Origin: Zygnema cylindricum | Taxonomy: Eukaryota > Streptophyta > Zygnematophyceae > Zygnematales > Zygnemataceae | Length of the DNA stretch: 64,000 bases | Direction of reading: 5' to 3' | NCBI GenBank assembly: GCA_037447655.1 | Contig: JBBHKE010001432.1 | Span: 94,018-158,017, forward strand | Part shown: one piece after another, positions 1 through 13,900 of the stretch | Layout: every line of letters begins with the position of its first letter | Numbering within the stretch: the stretch's first letter is position 1 | Program-made: the position numbers and the translations under genes | Notes under the pieces: model-generated | Databases searched by the model: none | What the model saw: the letters and a program-made list of their open reading frames with translations, nothing else | What the model was told of the DNA's origin: nothing

Positions 1-227
1 ATTCAACATCTTTAATCCACAGATCAAATACGCGAAACAATTAAAAACGCATATATATTGAGCCTGTACTAGAGGCATATTGTACGGATTGTTCAAGATT
101 CGGGTATAGTACAGGGTGACATCAAGCAATCCCAATTATTTTCACACATCTAAACTACGCTTCAAATGTCCATGAAGAACAAATAGTCTGAGTTACATGC
201 CAAAAATAGCAGGTCAACTGGTTTTCA

Positions 228-3533
<3,306 letters not shown>

Positions 3534-3866
3534 GGTCAATTTTTTTATAAACCTTCCTCAGGCTTCTGCAATCAGGGCTCCTCCGGACGCCTACAGTCAG
3601 CAGCCACCAGAAACCCTAGAGACCACCATCACCAGTCGTCAAGACCTAAAGTGCACAGATCAGAAGCGCGCGAGCCGATACGTCCAGTAGCCTGCTCTTT
3701 ATAACCGTATTATACGCCGTTTTGGTATAAAATATGCCGATCAGTTGGGCTACCAGCCTACCAGATATAGCGTTCGCACGCGTTTTTGCATCTTTGATTT
3801 ATAGAATAAAAATTGGTATTGTGTATCGGTAGCCTATGCCCCTATGAGACTCATCACAGGGCATAG
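3534..3866. other. 5' flank of the CFIm25 gene
   Basis: This is the upstream region of the minus-strand CFIm25 gene and should hold its 5' UTR and promoter. I see no clear TATA box at a convincing distance and no other gene. The 123-codon plus-strand reading frame at 3333-3704 is the complement of exon 1 and its flank and is not a gene. Confidence 0.4.
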
Positions 3867-4426
3867 CAGAGGTCGCAAACGGTCAACCGAAACCGTGACC
3901 GACCGATAAACGACCGCCCGCGCCGGATCCGGAACGGATTCGGTTGCCAAATTTTGGGGGCCGGGCGGTTGCGGTCAGTCGATTCACCACAAAAAAAATG
4001 GTCGGCTACGGTCGGCTAACCAAAAAACAAAAAAAAAAAATCGTACCTGTCCATACAATCCAACATTATTGTACTTTGTACTCTTTGGTATCGTGAAAGT
4101 ACGTGACATCATGATTAGCGTCGCAAATCTGACACGGTACTAACTCTATTCATTTCACAAATCTTAGGGAACGCGACAAACCTTAATTATTGGCTTATTC
4201 ATACATCGTACATTAAGTAATTATGTACTTTTTCAGTTAAGGGCGGGCACGGTTAGTTGCGAGAAATTGAGTTTCGGTTAATTTTATTTTCCTTAAAGTC
4301 GGTCGGTTAACGGTTAACAATTTTGGAGTGTGACATAACCTGGTCAGGCGTCGATTACTCAGATTTTGAAAAAAAAAAACTGTTGGTTTCGGTTATGTAA
4401 AATTTTGACCTTTGCGACATCTACTG
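3867..4426. mobile_element. Candidate hAT-like non-autonomous inverted-repeat element
   Basis: The left end CAGAGGTCGCAAACGGTC and the reverse complement of the right end (CAGTAGATGTCGCAAAGGTC) match over most of their length. Both arms continue with a CCGAAACC block. The CAG...CTG termini resemble hAT transposons. I found no convincing 8-bp target duplication and no coding sequence. About 560 bp; superfamily assignment is tentative. Confidence 0.45.
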
Positions 4427-5022
4427 TGCAGTAATGTACTGAATCTTGCAACTTTTTGCCCCTACAGGGGTGCCGAAGGCGTCTATGTCGCCCGTAATAT
4501 CCGCGCGACCGCCTGTTTGCGGTATATTTTATTTCTGTTTTTTTTTATATATATAAAAAAAAACAGCCATAAACACAAAACCCTATTTCTCGTACCCGAT
4601 CCCAAGAGGTGACGAAGGTCCGAGCGAGGTGCCAAAGGTCCCACACTTGTGTGGAGGGTTGTTCGATGCCCATACTGTATAGTATTATTATCGGACCGAT
4701 ATAGCAATGAGAAATATCGAGATGGTTGACTTTGACATTTAATATTTTATGTACAGTATAGGTATCTTATAGGTTTACAATACTGTACTGTAGTGTTTAT
4801 AAAGTCAGACCAATTTGGTGATCTGTTGGAAAGTTCGAAGATCGTTTTGTATGAATCTCCGTGTACGGTATGAACCTTAGGGTAACCTTCCATCAGGCGT
4901 TCCCAGTACGCGTACGGTCACGTTTACTAGCAGTAATATTTATAAGTTTGCAACACCTTTCGATCAGGTTGGCCAGTGAAGCAAAAATTGCTTACGTGTT
5001 AGATTGCGATTGGTACCACGTA
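4427..5022. other. Intergenic stretch with an AT hairpin
   Basis: No gene is recognised. A near-perfect hairpin with T-run/A-run arms lies at 4539-4570 (CTGTTTTTTTTT ... AAAAAAAAACAG). A similar poly-T/poly-A hairpin sits at the centre of the inverted-repeat element at 19747-20007, suggesting this stretch contains a related, decayed element. Confidence 0.35.
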
Positions 5023-5234
5023 GGATCTGTTGAAATTTAAGTATTTTCTAGGTCTGTATTGGAAAAATAAATAGAGTGTTGAAAAGAGGTGACTAATAGT
5101 TCACTTCTATATTTTAGTTAGAATGTAAAGAGAGAGAAAGAGAGGACCAAAGGCACGCCACGGTTGCCGCATCATTTAGAAGGAGGCAGAATGAATTAGA
5201 AAGTATTTTACTAGTTTTAGCAAAATACGGCCGC

Positions 5235-5305
5235 CGGCCGGATTTGAACCGGGGTCTGTAGGCTACTATATAGAGCAGCGCCTTATCCATTAGGCTACTA
5301 TCGAA
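5235..5305 (-). other. tRNA-like module in LTR, antisense to the element
   Basis: On the minus strand there is a perfect A-box TAGCCTAATGG (5298-5288) and a perfect B-box GGTTCAAATCC (5251-5241). The D stem GCC...GGC pairs, an anticodon-like stem GCTGCT/AGTAGC pairs with a 6-nt loop, and a T-arm-like CCGG stem is present. The acceptor stem does not pair, so it is not a canonical tRNA gene. The body most resembles tRNA-Arg. Confidence 0.75.
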
Positions 5306-5782
5306 ACGATACATGTGAGACGTTTCACGCATATTTAGCTATTGATTCAAAGGACTAATTCGCAGCAGACTAACGAAAACGCGCATTAATCAATTGATAC
5401 ATGGAAGCGAATCGAAGCCGTATAAATACAATTGATCGGACGGCCACCATTACAGCCGCCACCCGCAATAAGCTTTCGGCGGCCTTTGGGGATAGCGTTA
5501 AGCGGTGCCACGTGGCACCACATTATTTGACACCGGAGAAGATGGGAGGAGGAACCATGGCTCCCGATTTGGCACATGTCACCTTGTAGACCATGTCGTA
5601 CAATGACCGTACAATAAGTACATCGCCCATCGTACCTTCTTGTACTATATAGTGTTCTTATTGGACTAGGGTTTAGTAGTAGGTAGTCATGAGTAGGCAG
5701 ACTAAGACTTAGAGATATTTCGGTACCTCTCTTTAAGAGAGCTTGTAACTATAAAGGTCATTTTTGACCAGCCATAACTTAA

Positions 5783-5854
5783 TGCTCGGGTGAGCAAATT
5801 CAGTGATTCTTTTTGCTGCGGACTCAGGGGAGTCCAAGCTACACAAGGGTGTAG
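5783..5854 (+). other. Three serial NRGG-loop hairpins near LTR 3' end
   Basis: GCTC-GGGT-GAGC (5783-5794), GGACTC-AGGG-GAGTCC (5820-5835) and CTACAC-AAGG-GTGTAG (5839-5854). The same three positions form hairpins in the other LTRs with different stem sequences but the same loop type; see findings. Confidence 0.7.
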
Positions 5855-6127
5855 TCGGTCAAAGTCTTTGCGTGCCAGGGTGACACTTATTCAGTGGGAA
5901 AGTCAATTGGGGAATATTGTCCAAAACACATATTGAAGCTTTGCATTTTGTGGTGGAACTGAGCACACAGAAGGTCTTCTCTTCACAGGGGTGACGGTAT
6001 ATTGGGTTCTTATTGTCAAGGGATCATTTATTTGGGTTTATATCAACTTGGAGTCGGCACTATCTAGATTAGCTTCTTTTGGATCTGCGAATTCTGTGGG
6101 CAATGGAGCCCATAGAATTTCAGGATC

Positions 6128-6775
6128 TTGTTGAGCCACCCGAGAATAATGAAAGTTTTGAAAATGACAAAATCGCAATTGTGTGTCTGTACGGGCGGAC
6201 GCCGATGATAAAATCTAGTAGCGTCACGCTATTGTACAATATGTACGTCTTTGTATTTGTCGTTGTACAAACGGTTATGAAAACGTTACAAAATGAAAAT
6301 TTGTCCAAATGTCCATGAATGTACCACTTGTACGTTCATGTATTATCGCTATACCAGCGGAAGCGTGACAGGATGTCCTACAACCAAGTTTTCGTCGTCG
6401 AATAGGGTGGTTTTGATGTTAGAAGGTACACGCCATTTGCCACATGTAAGTTTATAACTTTACGCCCGTCGTGGATCGACTCTGATTTTTACAAGTGGAC
6501 TAATACACGCGTCCAGTAAGCGCAAAGTGTCCTCTTGAGGACCGTCAGAGGAGACTAGCCAGATACTGGATACAAGGGGCGTTTGCGTCGAAAATTCGAA
6601 ATCGGACAGTGGAAATATTCGCCAAAAAGTATGGAGAATCTTAACGAAGTTATTGTAAACATCTTTTGTAAATAAAAAAAACAAAAACAATACGACTTAG
6701 TACGGAAAGGTACTTTCTTCAGTAAACAACCCCACTTTTTGCCTGATGGAAGGTTACCCTTAGGGTGAACTTCCA
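6128..6775. other. Intergenic, partial fold-back copies
   Basis: No gene is recognised. A fragment at about 6700-6745 (CAGTAAACAACCCCACTTTT) is the outer arm of the fold-back element seen intact at 7646-8036, so this interval holds pieces of older copies of that element. Confidence 0.4.
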
Positions 6776-7060
6776 TTAGAGGAAAAGTGGTATTGTTTAC
6801 TGGATGTCGTACACTTTCGTACATATTTGTACATTTTTTTTTTTTTGTCAGATGAAACATTTCGAAACATGTTTACTGGATCGCTCCAACATTATAGGCG
6901 TAATTATCGACCGTTGGATTTTTAACTTTTCTAGATTCGCAAAGCAATTGCGCACATTGTCCAGTGTGAAGATACTCTCCTCGCCGAGGAGAGTATCTCC
7001 ACACTGGACGATCGCGAACATCGTCCAGTTTGAAGAGAGTCTCTTCAAACTGGACGATGT
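6776..7060. repeat. Damaged fold-back element with two short hairpins
   Basis: The left arm matches the left arm of the hairpin at 7646-8036 (both contain ATAGGCGTAA and GACCGTTGGAT). Its apex is a hairpin at 6959-7009 with one arm mismatch, GTCCAGTGTGAAGATACTC against the arm ending ACACTGGAC. A second, exactly palindromic 41-nt hairpin follows at 7019-7059 (CATCGTCCAGTTTGAAGAGA and its reverse complement around one G). The right arm of the large element is missing here. Confidence 0.65.
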
Positions 7061-7645
7061 GCGCGATGTACACCCTGGACGATGTGCGCGATTTTCAAGT
7101 GAAGAGTAAAAAAAATTGCTAACACGAATAGGCGATGAGAACCGAACACGCCGTACACGCTATCCACTGTCCACATTTGGCCGCGCTTCCGCTCTATTAA
7201 CACACGTAAAAAATGTGACAGATGTCACATAATACGGTAGAGGCTTTCCGTTGGAGGTAGGCGTTCAAGTAAAAGCCATGGCAGTGAAGAAGTTAGGGTT
7301 TGTTACAAACTTTGATGAAGGTACAAATAGTACGTTAGAGCATACTCGTACAATACTTTAAGTACATTACGCTGGTACAAATATTTCGTTCTGACTTTCC
7401 GTTGAAGATATTTTGCAAATTTTCAAATGTTTTAGGTGGTCCACATTTTTCGTTTTGACTTTCCGTTGAAGATATTTGGCAGATTTTCAAAATCTTGACT
7501 CTAACCTACGTGGCGCCAATCATAATTGAGAAACGATGTTAAGTGACATGACATAATGGAAGGCAGTAGCAGTAAACATCGAAAATAGACGTATCCGCAT
7601 GTTTACTGGGACCGCCTAATGGAGAACAAGCATTAGGGTGAACTT

Positions 7646-8036
7646 CCATTGGAAGAAAAGTGGGGTTGTTTTTTGGAAGGAGTACGATTTCGTACAAATT
7701 CGTACCATTTTTTTTTTCGTCAGACGAAACATGACGAAGCATGTTTTCAGGATGGCTCCAATATTATAGGCGTAAGATTTGACCGTTGGATGTCTCATTA
7801 TTTTAGATTCGCGAAGCAATCGCGCACATCGTCCAGTGTGAAGAAACTCTCCTCGCGAGGAGAGTTTCCTCACACTGGACGATGTGCGCGATTGCTTACA
7901 TCCAACGGTCGAATCTTACGCCTATTTTATTGGAATCATCTTGTTAACATGTTTCATCTGACAAAAAAAAATTTTGGTACGAATTTGTACGAAATCGTAC
8001 TGCTTCCAGTAAACAACCCCACTTTTCCTCTAATGG
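7646..8036. repeat. Long fold-back (hairpin) element, ~200-nt arms
   Basis: The two halves are reverse complements from the outer CCATT...TAATGG to the apex CCTCGCGAGG at 7851-7860. Matching blocks include GTGGGGTTGTTT, AGTACGATTTCGTAC, ATAGGCGTAAGATT, GACCGTTGGATGT and GCAATCGCGCACATCGTCC. There is no coding sequence. Such near-perfect fold-backs are typical of MITE-like elements and of loci that give hairpin-derived small RNAs. Confidence 0.8.
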
Positions 8037-8239
8037 AGTAGAGGCCTTAGAATAATTTTGTTAAAATGGACGGTTTACATATCGACACATATCGCAAACC
8101 GATATATTGTCTTTGAAGGACAGATTGTGAACACAACAGAAAGTCACTGTAGCAGAAAAAGCATACACGGAATGCTAACTTAACTGGAACACCATGTATC
8201 GAACATCGAGTTATAGTCCGCGATGTACATCACTTCATA

Positions 8240-9420
8240 TTTACTGGAATGACGGAAACAGGAACCTCCGTTGAGACAAAATCTGATTATTCTTGGAATG
8301 ATTGCTGGTAACGCCGCCCAGGCTGCCGCCCGCCACTTTCGTCAGAGAAAACCAAAGGAAGAATTCCGTACAGATGACGCCGTTTCCGAATTCGTACGTA
8401 AATTTGTTTCCAGTCTTTTTGTCGAAGCCGTCGATCTCAAACACGTGTGCGTAAATCCAAAGGCGGCAACAACTTCTGGCGACTTTGCTCCAGGCCCCAC
8501 TTCACCGCGCCTCCGCCACCGCCGCCACTACAAGAAACTGCCCATCGCTATTTGAGTAAATAACTCTAAATCTAGCCTTGTAATTCAGATCCAAAAACTT
8601 AAACTACTGTAATGCTAGCAGCACTGTTAAATTAAGGGCCAAAAAACAAGACACGTAGTGATATTAATTTATTGTGGCTAACTTTTATAAAGTATTTACA
8701 CGATAATCCACAAATAACTCTATACCCATGGGCGGTCAGTCGTACGGAAACATTTGAACCGTTCACCTCAACCGTCATGTCGCCGGTCAATAGGCGGTCG
8801 ACCTGTACCTCCCAGACCTGTCGCTTCTCTACAAAGTCAGCAGACCGTACGCTGCAACCGTACTTGCTTCAGGGCTTTCCATCCAATTCCCAACCTACTA
8901 AAAGCGTCCCATACCTGCCGCCACATGCCACAACTTGCACCAAACCGCGGCCAAGCTCCTTCCCTCCGTACACCTCACATTTTCCAAACTCCAAACCACT
9001 CCTGACCGTCCAATTCCGTCAGATTCTGCTCAGCGAGGCTGTCCGTATCCCCACGTTTACCATGTGGCATCCCACCACGAGTCGCGCGCTGCCACGAATC
9101 CAAAGTCTCTCCCGTCCACCTTCCCTAGTGGTCCTTTTTGCCTCGGAGCGCCTCTGGATCTGGGCCAGCGACGCCAGCTCGCCCCCTGCCAGTCCCACGC
9201 CCAGGCCCCCACCGGCGCGTGACACGACGCAGCTGCCGGCCGCCGCCCGAGCAAATCGGGCGCGGCGCCGCGCGGCTGCCGAGTGCTGCGGCCGCCGGAA
9301 AAAAAGTTAAAAATAAAATCCGCGCGGGACAGCGTGACTGTACGGAGTGTACGGACGGTTTGCAGGCGGAGTTCACGGGGCGCCCGTACCGCCGGGAACC
9401 AATGCGGACACTGGGGGGAC
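8240..9420. other. Intergenic, no recognised gene
   Basis: Moderately GC-rich from about 8900 on. Reading frames here (for example 8271-8555 plus) have no similarity I can name and are interrupted. It may contain distal promoter sequence of the AP2/ERF gene downstream. Confidence 0.3.
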
Positions 9421-10660
9421 GGAGAGAGAAACGGAGGAGCGAGAGTTAGTCCGAGAGAGTGAGATAGAGAGGGACAGAGAGAGAGAGGGACAGAGAGAGA
9501 GAGGGACAGAGAGAGAGAGAGAGAGCCAGAGCGGTGGCTGAGAGAGAGGCGGCATAGAGAGGACGGATTAAGGATTGAGAATAGGAGCTGGGGAGGGAGA
9601 GGGAGAGAGAGGGATTCGATGGTGAGCATATGGGGAGGAGAGGAGGCCACGTGGCGTGGAGATACGAGTGGAAGGAGAGAACTACCAGGGGGAGTCCAGG
9701 GAGACAGAGAGAGGGATAGGGAGAGGGTGAAAGAGAGGGAGAGAGAGAGGGAAAGGGAGAGGGAGAGGGGGAGAGAGAGGGAGTGGGAGAGAGAAGGCTC
9801 TTTCTCCTTCTCTGGAGTGAATGAGGTGCCTCATGTCGTCTTTTCGGCGAGCGTGCCAGCTGTCAGAGCGGAGAAGAGTGCCACGTGGCAGCATCTGCAC
9901 ATAGGATGGACAGCTGGCGACGCGAGGGGGAGCATGGAAGGGGGAGGGAGGGCAGGTGGGAGAGGGAGTGAGGGAGAGGGCAGGGAGAGGGAAGGGGGAG
10001 TCGAGGAAGGGAGAGAGATGGGGTTATTTTTGGAGTTGGGGAGGAGTGGGGATGCGGGGGGGAAGGGGAGAGGAGAGAGTGGGGGAAAGAAGGAGGAAAG
10101 GGAGGGGAAGAAGGCGTGGGAGGTCGAGAGGTCCGGGGCCGGAAGGGAGGGCGTGGATTGGAAGAGTGAGAGAGGTGAGGCAGAGAGGGAGAAGGAGAGG
10201 GAGGTGAACCGCAGAAGATTGCAGGGAGACATGGGGGGAGAGAGAGAGGTTTTGGATGGTGGGAGGTACGAGACGGTAGGGCTGTCGAGAGAGGGATGGG
10301 AGAGGGAGATGTGAAGGGAGGGAACGAGGTAGAGACGGGGAAGAGAGAGAGAGACAGGGAAGGAGATTCGACTCTTCAAAGGAAGGAATATTTAGTCGAG
10401 GAGAGGGAGAGAGAAGAACAAAAGGTGGGTTTGGAGGTGGTCGAATAGGGAGAGAGAGGGGAGTGGGACGTAATAGGAGGGGAAGGAGGGAGAGAAGGGA
10501 AAGGGAGAGACCAGATCTGCCAGCCTTTCAACTGTAGAAATGAAGTAAAGGAGAGAAGGGGGAGGGGGAGAGGGAGAGGGAGAGGTAGACAGAGCGAAGG
10601 AGAGGGAGAGGGATAGAAAGAGGGAGAGAGAGGGGGCGAGGGAGAGGAAATTGGGCCTGG
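9421..10660 (+). repeat. Polypurine (GA-rich) tract upstream of the AP2/ERF gene
   Basis: About 1.2 kb in which the plus strand is almost all A and G, starting with GAGAGA runs (9421-9535) and continuing as irregular GGGAGAGG. Two G-box palindromes GCCACGTGGC occur at about 9645 and 9880. An open plus frame (9619-10314, ATG at 9619) has an Arg/Glu/Gly composition that the tract alone explains. This is probably promoter or 5' UTR, but a first coding exon of the AP2/ERF gene ending at a donor here (for example AAAAG|GTGGGT near 10420) cannot be excluded. Confidence 0.6.
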
Positions 10661-10938
10661 GTAAAACAATGTAGTTAGATGTTTTTGGAATTCATTTAAA
10701 ACGTCTTATTTCCATTTTGTTTTTTGTGTTTTTAATATTTTGCCAACTTAGTGTTCAAATCGCTAGTTAGAATGTCTTAAAGTGAAAAAGTATCATTAAA
10801 AAAATACGAAAAGTTTGAAAGTTGAATGCTTACAATTTTGAAAACGTTTTTGCCGACGACTTGCATATTTGTCGATTTTTCTACTTTTTATTTTATTTTT
10901 TTCTTTTAAATATGGAACAGTTTTTTTGAATTTTACAG

Positions 10939-13900
10939 GAAACCGGAGGAATTGGGAAAGAAAAGGTCTTTCCGATCCATAATAAAACAACGATCCCTCT
11001 CTCTACCCCCTTCTTGACATATTCCTCTCCCTCTCCTACTAACATGACACCTGTCGCATCGTGTAAGACGAATTTTGCCTCTCCTTTCCTTGGACTTCCC
11101 TCGTTGGATTCGCCACAAATTTTGCCTTTTCCTCCACCTGGCCTGTTGCTGGCGTCAGCAACCCCTACCCTCCGTACCACCCCAGCTTCGCTTACATCAG
11201 CGAGGACTGTGAGAGTGCGACCTGCCAATCCAGCTAAAGGACAGGGAACGAAGAGAGGGAGAGAGGATACTGAGAACGTATTGCCTTCGAAGAAACTATA
11301 CAAAGGTGTCCGACAGGTAAATTGAAATGCGTCGATATTTGTTCGCTTGTTTGTTTGTTTCTGTTTTTTTTTGCAAAATCAATTTTGAAATCGCGTGTTA
11401 GTAACCGTTCTTCTCGTTACGTTGCGGGTTTGTCGATTTGCAGTTGTGCACATCGAAGAGGGAATTGTGTTTTGTTCGTTTCTTTTTGTTTTCACTAGTG
11501 TTTTGCCTGTTTTTCGAAAAAGAAAAGAAAATACTGCCTCTGTGCCTCTGAGTCTCTGTTTCTCTTCTCCTCTGTTCTCAATTCTCCTATTCCCTGATTC
11601 TTGGATTCTCTGGTTCTCTTCTCTGTTCTCTAATTTCCTTCTTCTCCTCCTCGCCCTCCTCACACACACCGCAATCTGCACAGTTTAAGCGCCTCATCTC
11701 AGTCTCTTTTTCATTTCTTTCCCTTTCCTTTCCTTTTCCTTTCTTTTTCCGTTTCCTTTCTCTGTTTTGACAAATAGACTGGGGCCGATGTTCCGTTGAA
11801 GTGATAATCCGTAGATGTGCATGGCCCCATGTTTTTTTTTCTTTTCCTTGCGTTCTTCTTTTCTTTTCTTTATTCTCACAGAGGCTCTGATGCTAATCGG
11901 CCGAAGTGCACAATTCGCAAACCCGCAAGTGCCATCATCTCATTCTCTAATTTCCTTCTTTTCTATTCCTTTGCATTTTCCCTTCTCCTTTTCCTCTTCT
12001 TTCGCCTTCCCTTTGTTTGTCCCGACAGCGTCTCTGATGCTTACTGTCCCCCCGAAGTGTGTGACTCTCACAATGGCAGGCTCCTCATTTTATCCTCCAA
12101 TTCTCTTCTTTTCCTTTTCCTCTCTCTTTGTTTGCCCATAAGTGACTCTGGGCCCGTTGGTTCGCCGAAGTTCATGACCCTCACGGCTGGCCCTGCCTCG
12201 CCCCATCTCTGATCCACTTCTTTTCTCTTCCTTTTCCTTTCCCTTTGTATGTCCCTTACAGGCTCTGATGCCGATTGTCCGCCGAAATACGCGTCTCTCA
12301 CAGTCACAAGTGCCTCATCCCGTCCTCTATTTTCCTTCTTTTCCTTTCTTTTCTCTGTCCCTTGGAGGCTCTGATGGCGATTGAAGTGCCTGACCCTCAC
12401 AGCCAGTGCTTCTTCATCTCATTCTCTTATTCCTTTTCCTTTCTTTGTCCTGTGACCGATTCTCGGGCTGATGGTCTGCCGATGTGCGCGACGTATCCCG
12501 TCCTCTAATACCTGTCTTTTCTCTCCATGTTTCTTTTTTTCTGTTTGCTGACAGAGAATCCTGGGCCGATGCTTAACTGAAATTCACAACAGTCACAAGC
12601 GCCTCATTTCATCCTCTGATTCCCTTCTTTTCTCGTCCTTTTCCTTCTCCTTTCTTTGTCCTGACAACGACTCTGGGGCCGATGGTCTGCCGAAATGCGC
12701 AACTTATCCCATCCTCTAACCCGTCTTTTCTCTTCCTCTTCCTTCTTTTTCGTTTGCTCTGACAGAGGCTCTGGGGCCGATGGGCGGCCGAGGTTCGCGA
12801 CCCTCACAGTCGGCGGCGGCTCTGGCTCGGGTCCTTCGGCAGCGCGGAGGCGGCGGCGCGAGCCTACGACACCGCGCTGAGGCGACTCAGAGGACCCACG
12901 GCCAGGACCAACTTTCCGCTGGAGGAGGGGAAGGAGGAGGGAGAGGGAGAGGGAGGGGGGAGAGGGGAGGCAGCGAATGCAGAGGGAGGGGTCGGGCAGA
13001 CTGGAGAGGGAGGAGAGGGAGGAGGAGGAGGACAGGGAGGAGGAGGAGGACAGGGAGGAGGAGGACAGCAAGGGGTGGGGGGTGTGGGAGGAGAAAAGGG
13101 GCAGAGACGAGGAGAAGGAGGACAGCAAGGAGTCGGAGGATTGGGAGGAGAGAGAGGAGAGGGAAGTTACAGAGCCGAAGGAGGAGGACAGGGAGCAGAA
13201 GGAGGGCAGAAAATAGGAGAAGAAGGACAGCGAGGAGTGGGGGAATTGGGAGGAGAGGGAAGTCACAGAGGCGATGGAGGACAAGGAGGACAGGAAAGAG
13301 TGGGAGGAAAAGGAAATTACGGAGAAGAGGGAGAACAAGGCGGCAAGGGTGGACAGGGAGGAGAAAGACGAAAGAGAGGAGTAGGAGGACCGGGAGAAGT
13401 GAGTGGACAGGGTGGAAAAAGCGGAGGACAGGAAGGACAGACAGGACAGGGAGGAGAGGGAGAGGGAGGAGAGAGTGGGGGGGCAATTGATAGAAGAGTT
13501 CGGAGAAGGATGGAGACTGGGTCAGAGGCCAGAAATGGAATGGTCCAAGAGGTAGATGATGAGGGGAAAATGGGGAAAACTGTTGGGGTTTTGGAGAGGG
13601 AGGAGAATAGAGAGAGATGTGGAGAGGGAGAGGAAATGGTAGGTTTCTGTGGAATCCAGTTGAAAGGGGAGAATGTCACGAGCACCTTGAGATTGCAACA
13701 TGGCGTTAATATGGAAAATGGAAATAATTCGGAGTTGGTTATGGAACACGAGAGTCTCGGAGAAATCGAGGAGAGGGAGATGACAAAAAGCGGCGTTTTT
13801 CTTAATGTATGTTTTACTCTTGCCAATTTGCCGACACAAAATTTGCCATTTTTCAGTTTCAACTTCTGTGTGTTTACAAGGAGATTGTCTGAAAAGAAAC

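Larger units (their letters stand above)
5028..6122 (+). mobile_element. Solo LTR of the copia family (TSD GGATC)
   Basis: The LTR runs from TGTTGAAATTTAAG to AGAATTTCA and is flanked by the 5-bp duplication GGATC at 5023-5027 and 6123-6127. No gag-pol follows, so this is a solo LTR from recombination between two LTRs. It holds the best preserved tRNA-like module (5235-5305), a G-box palindrome GCCACGTGGC at 5507-5516, three NRGG-loop hairpins (5783-5854) and the gag start ATG at 6103, 20 nt before the LTR end. A ~170-bp segment at 5905-6080 is absent from the LTRs of element B but present in the minus-strand solo LTR at 35660-36841. Confidence 0.93.

Noticed and set aside
5235-5305. A functional tRNA-Arg gene
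   Set aside because: A- and B-boxes and D stem are good, but the acceptor stem does not pair, the anticodon loop has six bases and the sequence sits at the same place in a dozen decayed LTRs. Called tRNA-like only.
5077-6122. Solo LTR starting at the TGTTGAAAAGAGG of 5077
   Set aside because: The flanks of that start (TAGAG) do not match the right side; starting at 5028 gives a perfect GGATC duplication.
8271-8555. A 94-codon plus-strand gene
   Set aside because: No recognisable family, no supporting splice or neighbour evidence, and an equally open frame on the other strand.
9619-10314. A 231-codon protein frame
   Set aside because: Arg/Glu/Gly composition follows from the GA-rich DNA; no domain, and long frames occur on the other strand too. 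Kept as possible 5' UTR or unproven first exon.
9831-10379. Ser/Leu/Pro-rich minus-strand frames (also 12604-13338, 12887-13486, 16279-17094)
   Set aside because: They are the complements of polypurine exons and repeats; no conserved motif.
11766-12765. A CRISPR-like or ordinary minisatellite array
   Set aside because: Units include recognisable intron end and AP2 exon start, end at the real exon, and are diverged; a eukaryotic gene context rules out CRISPR.
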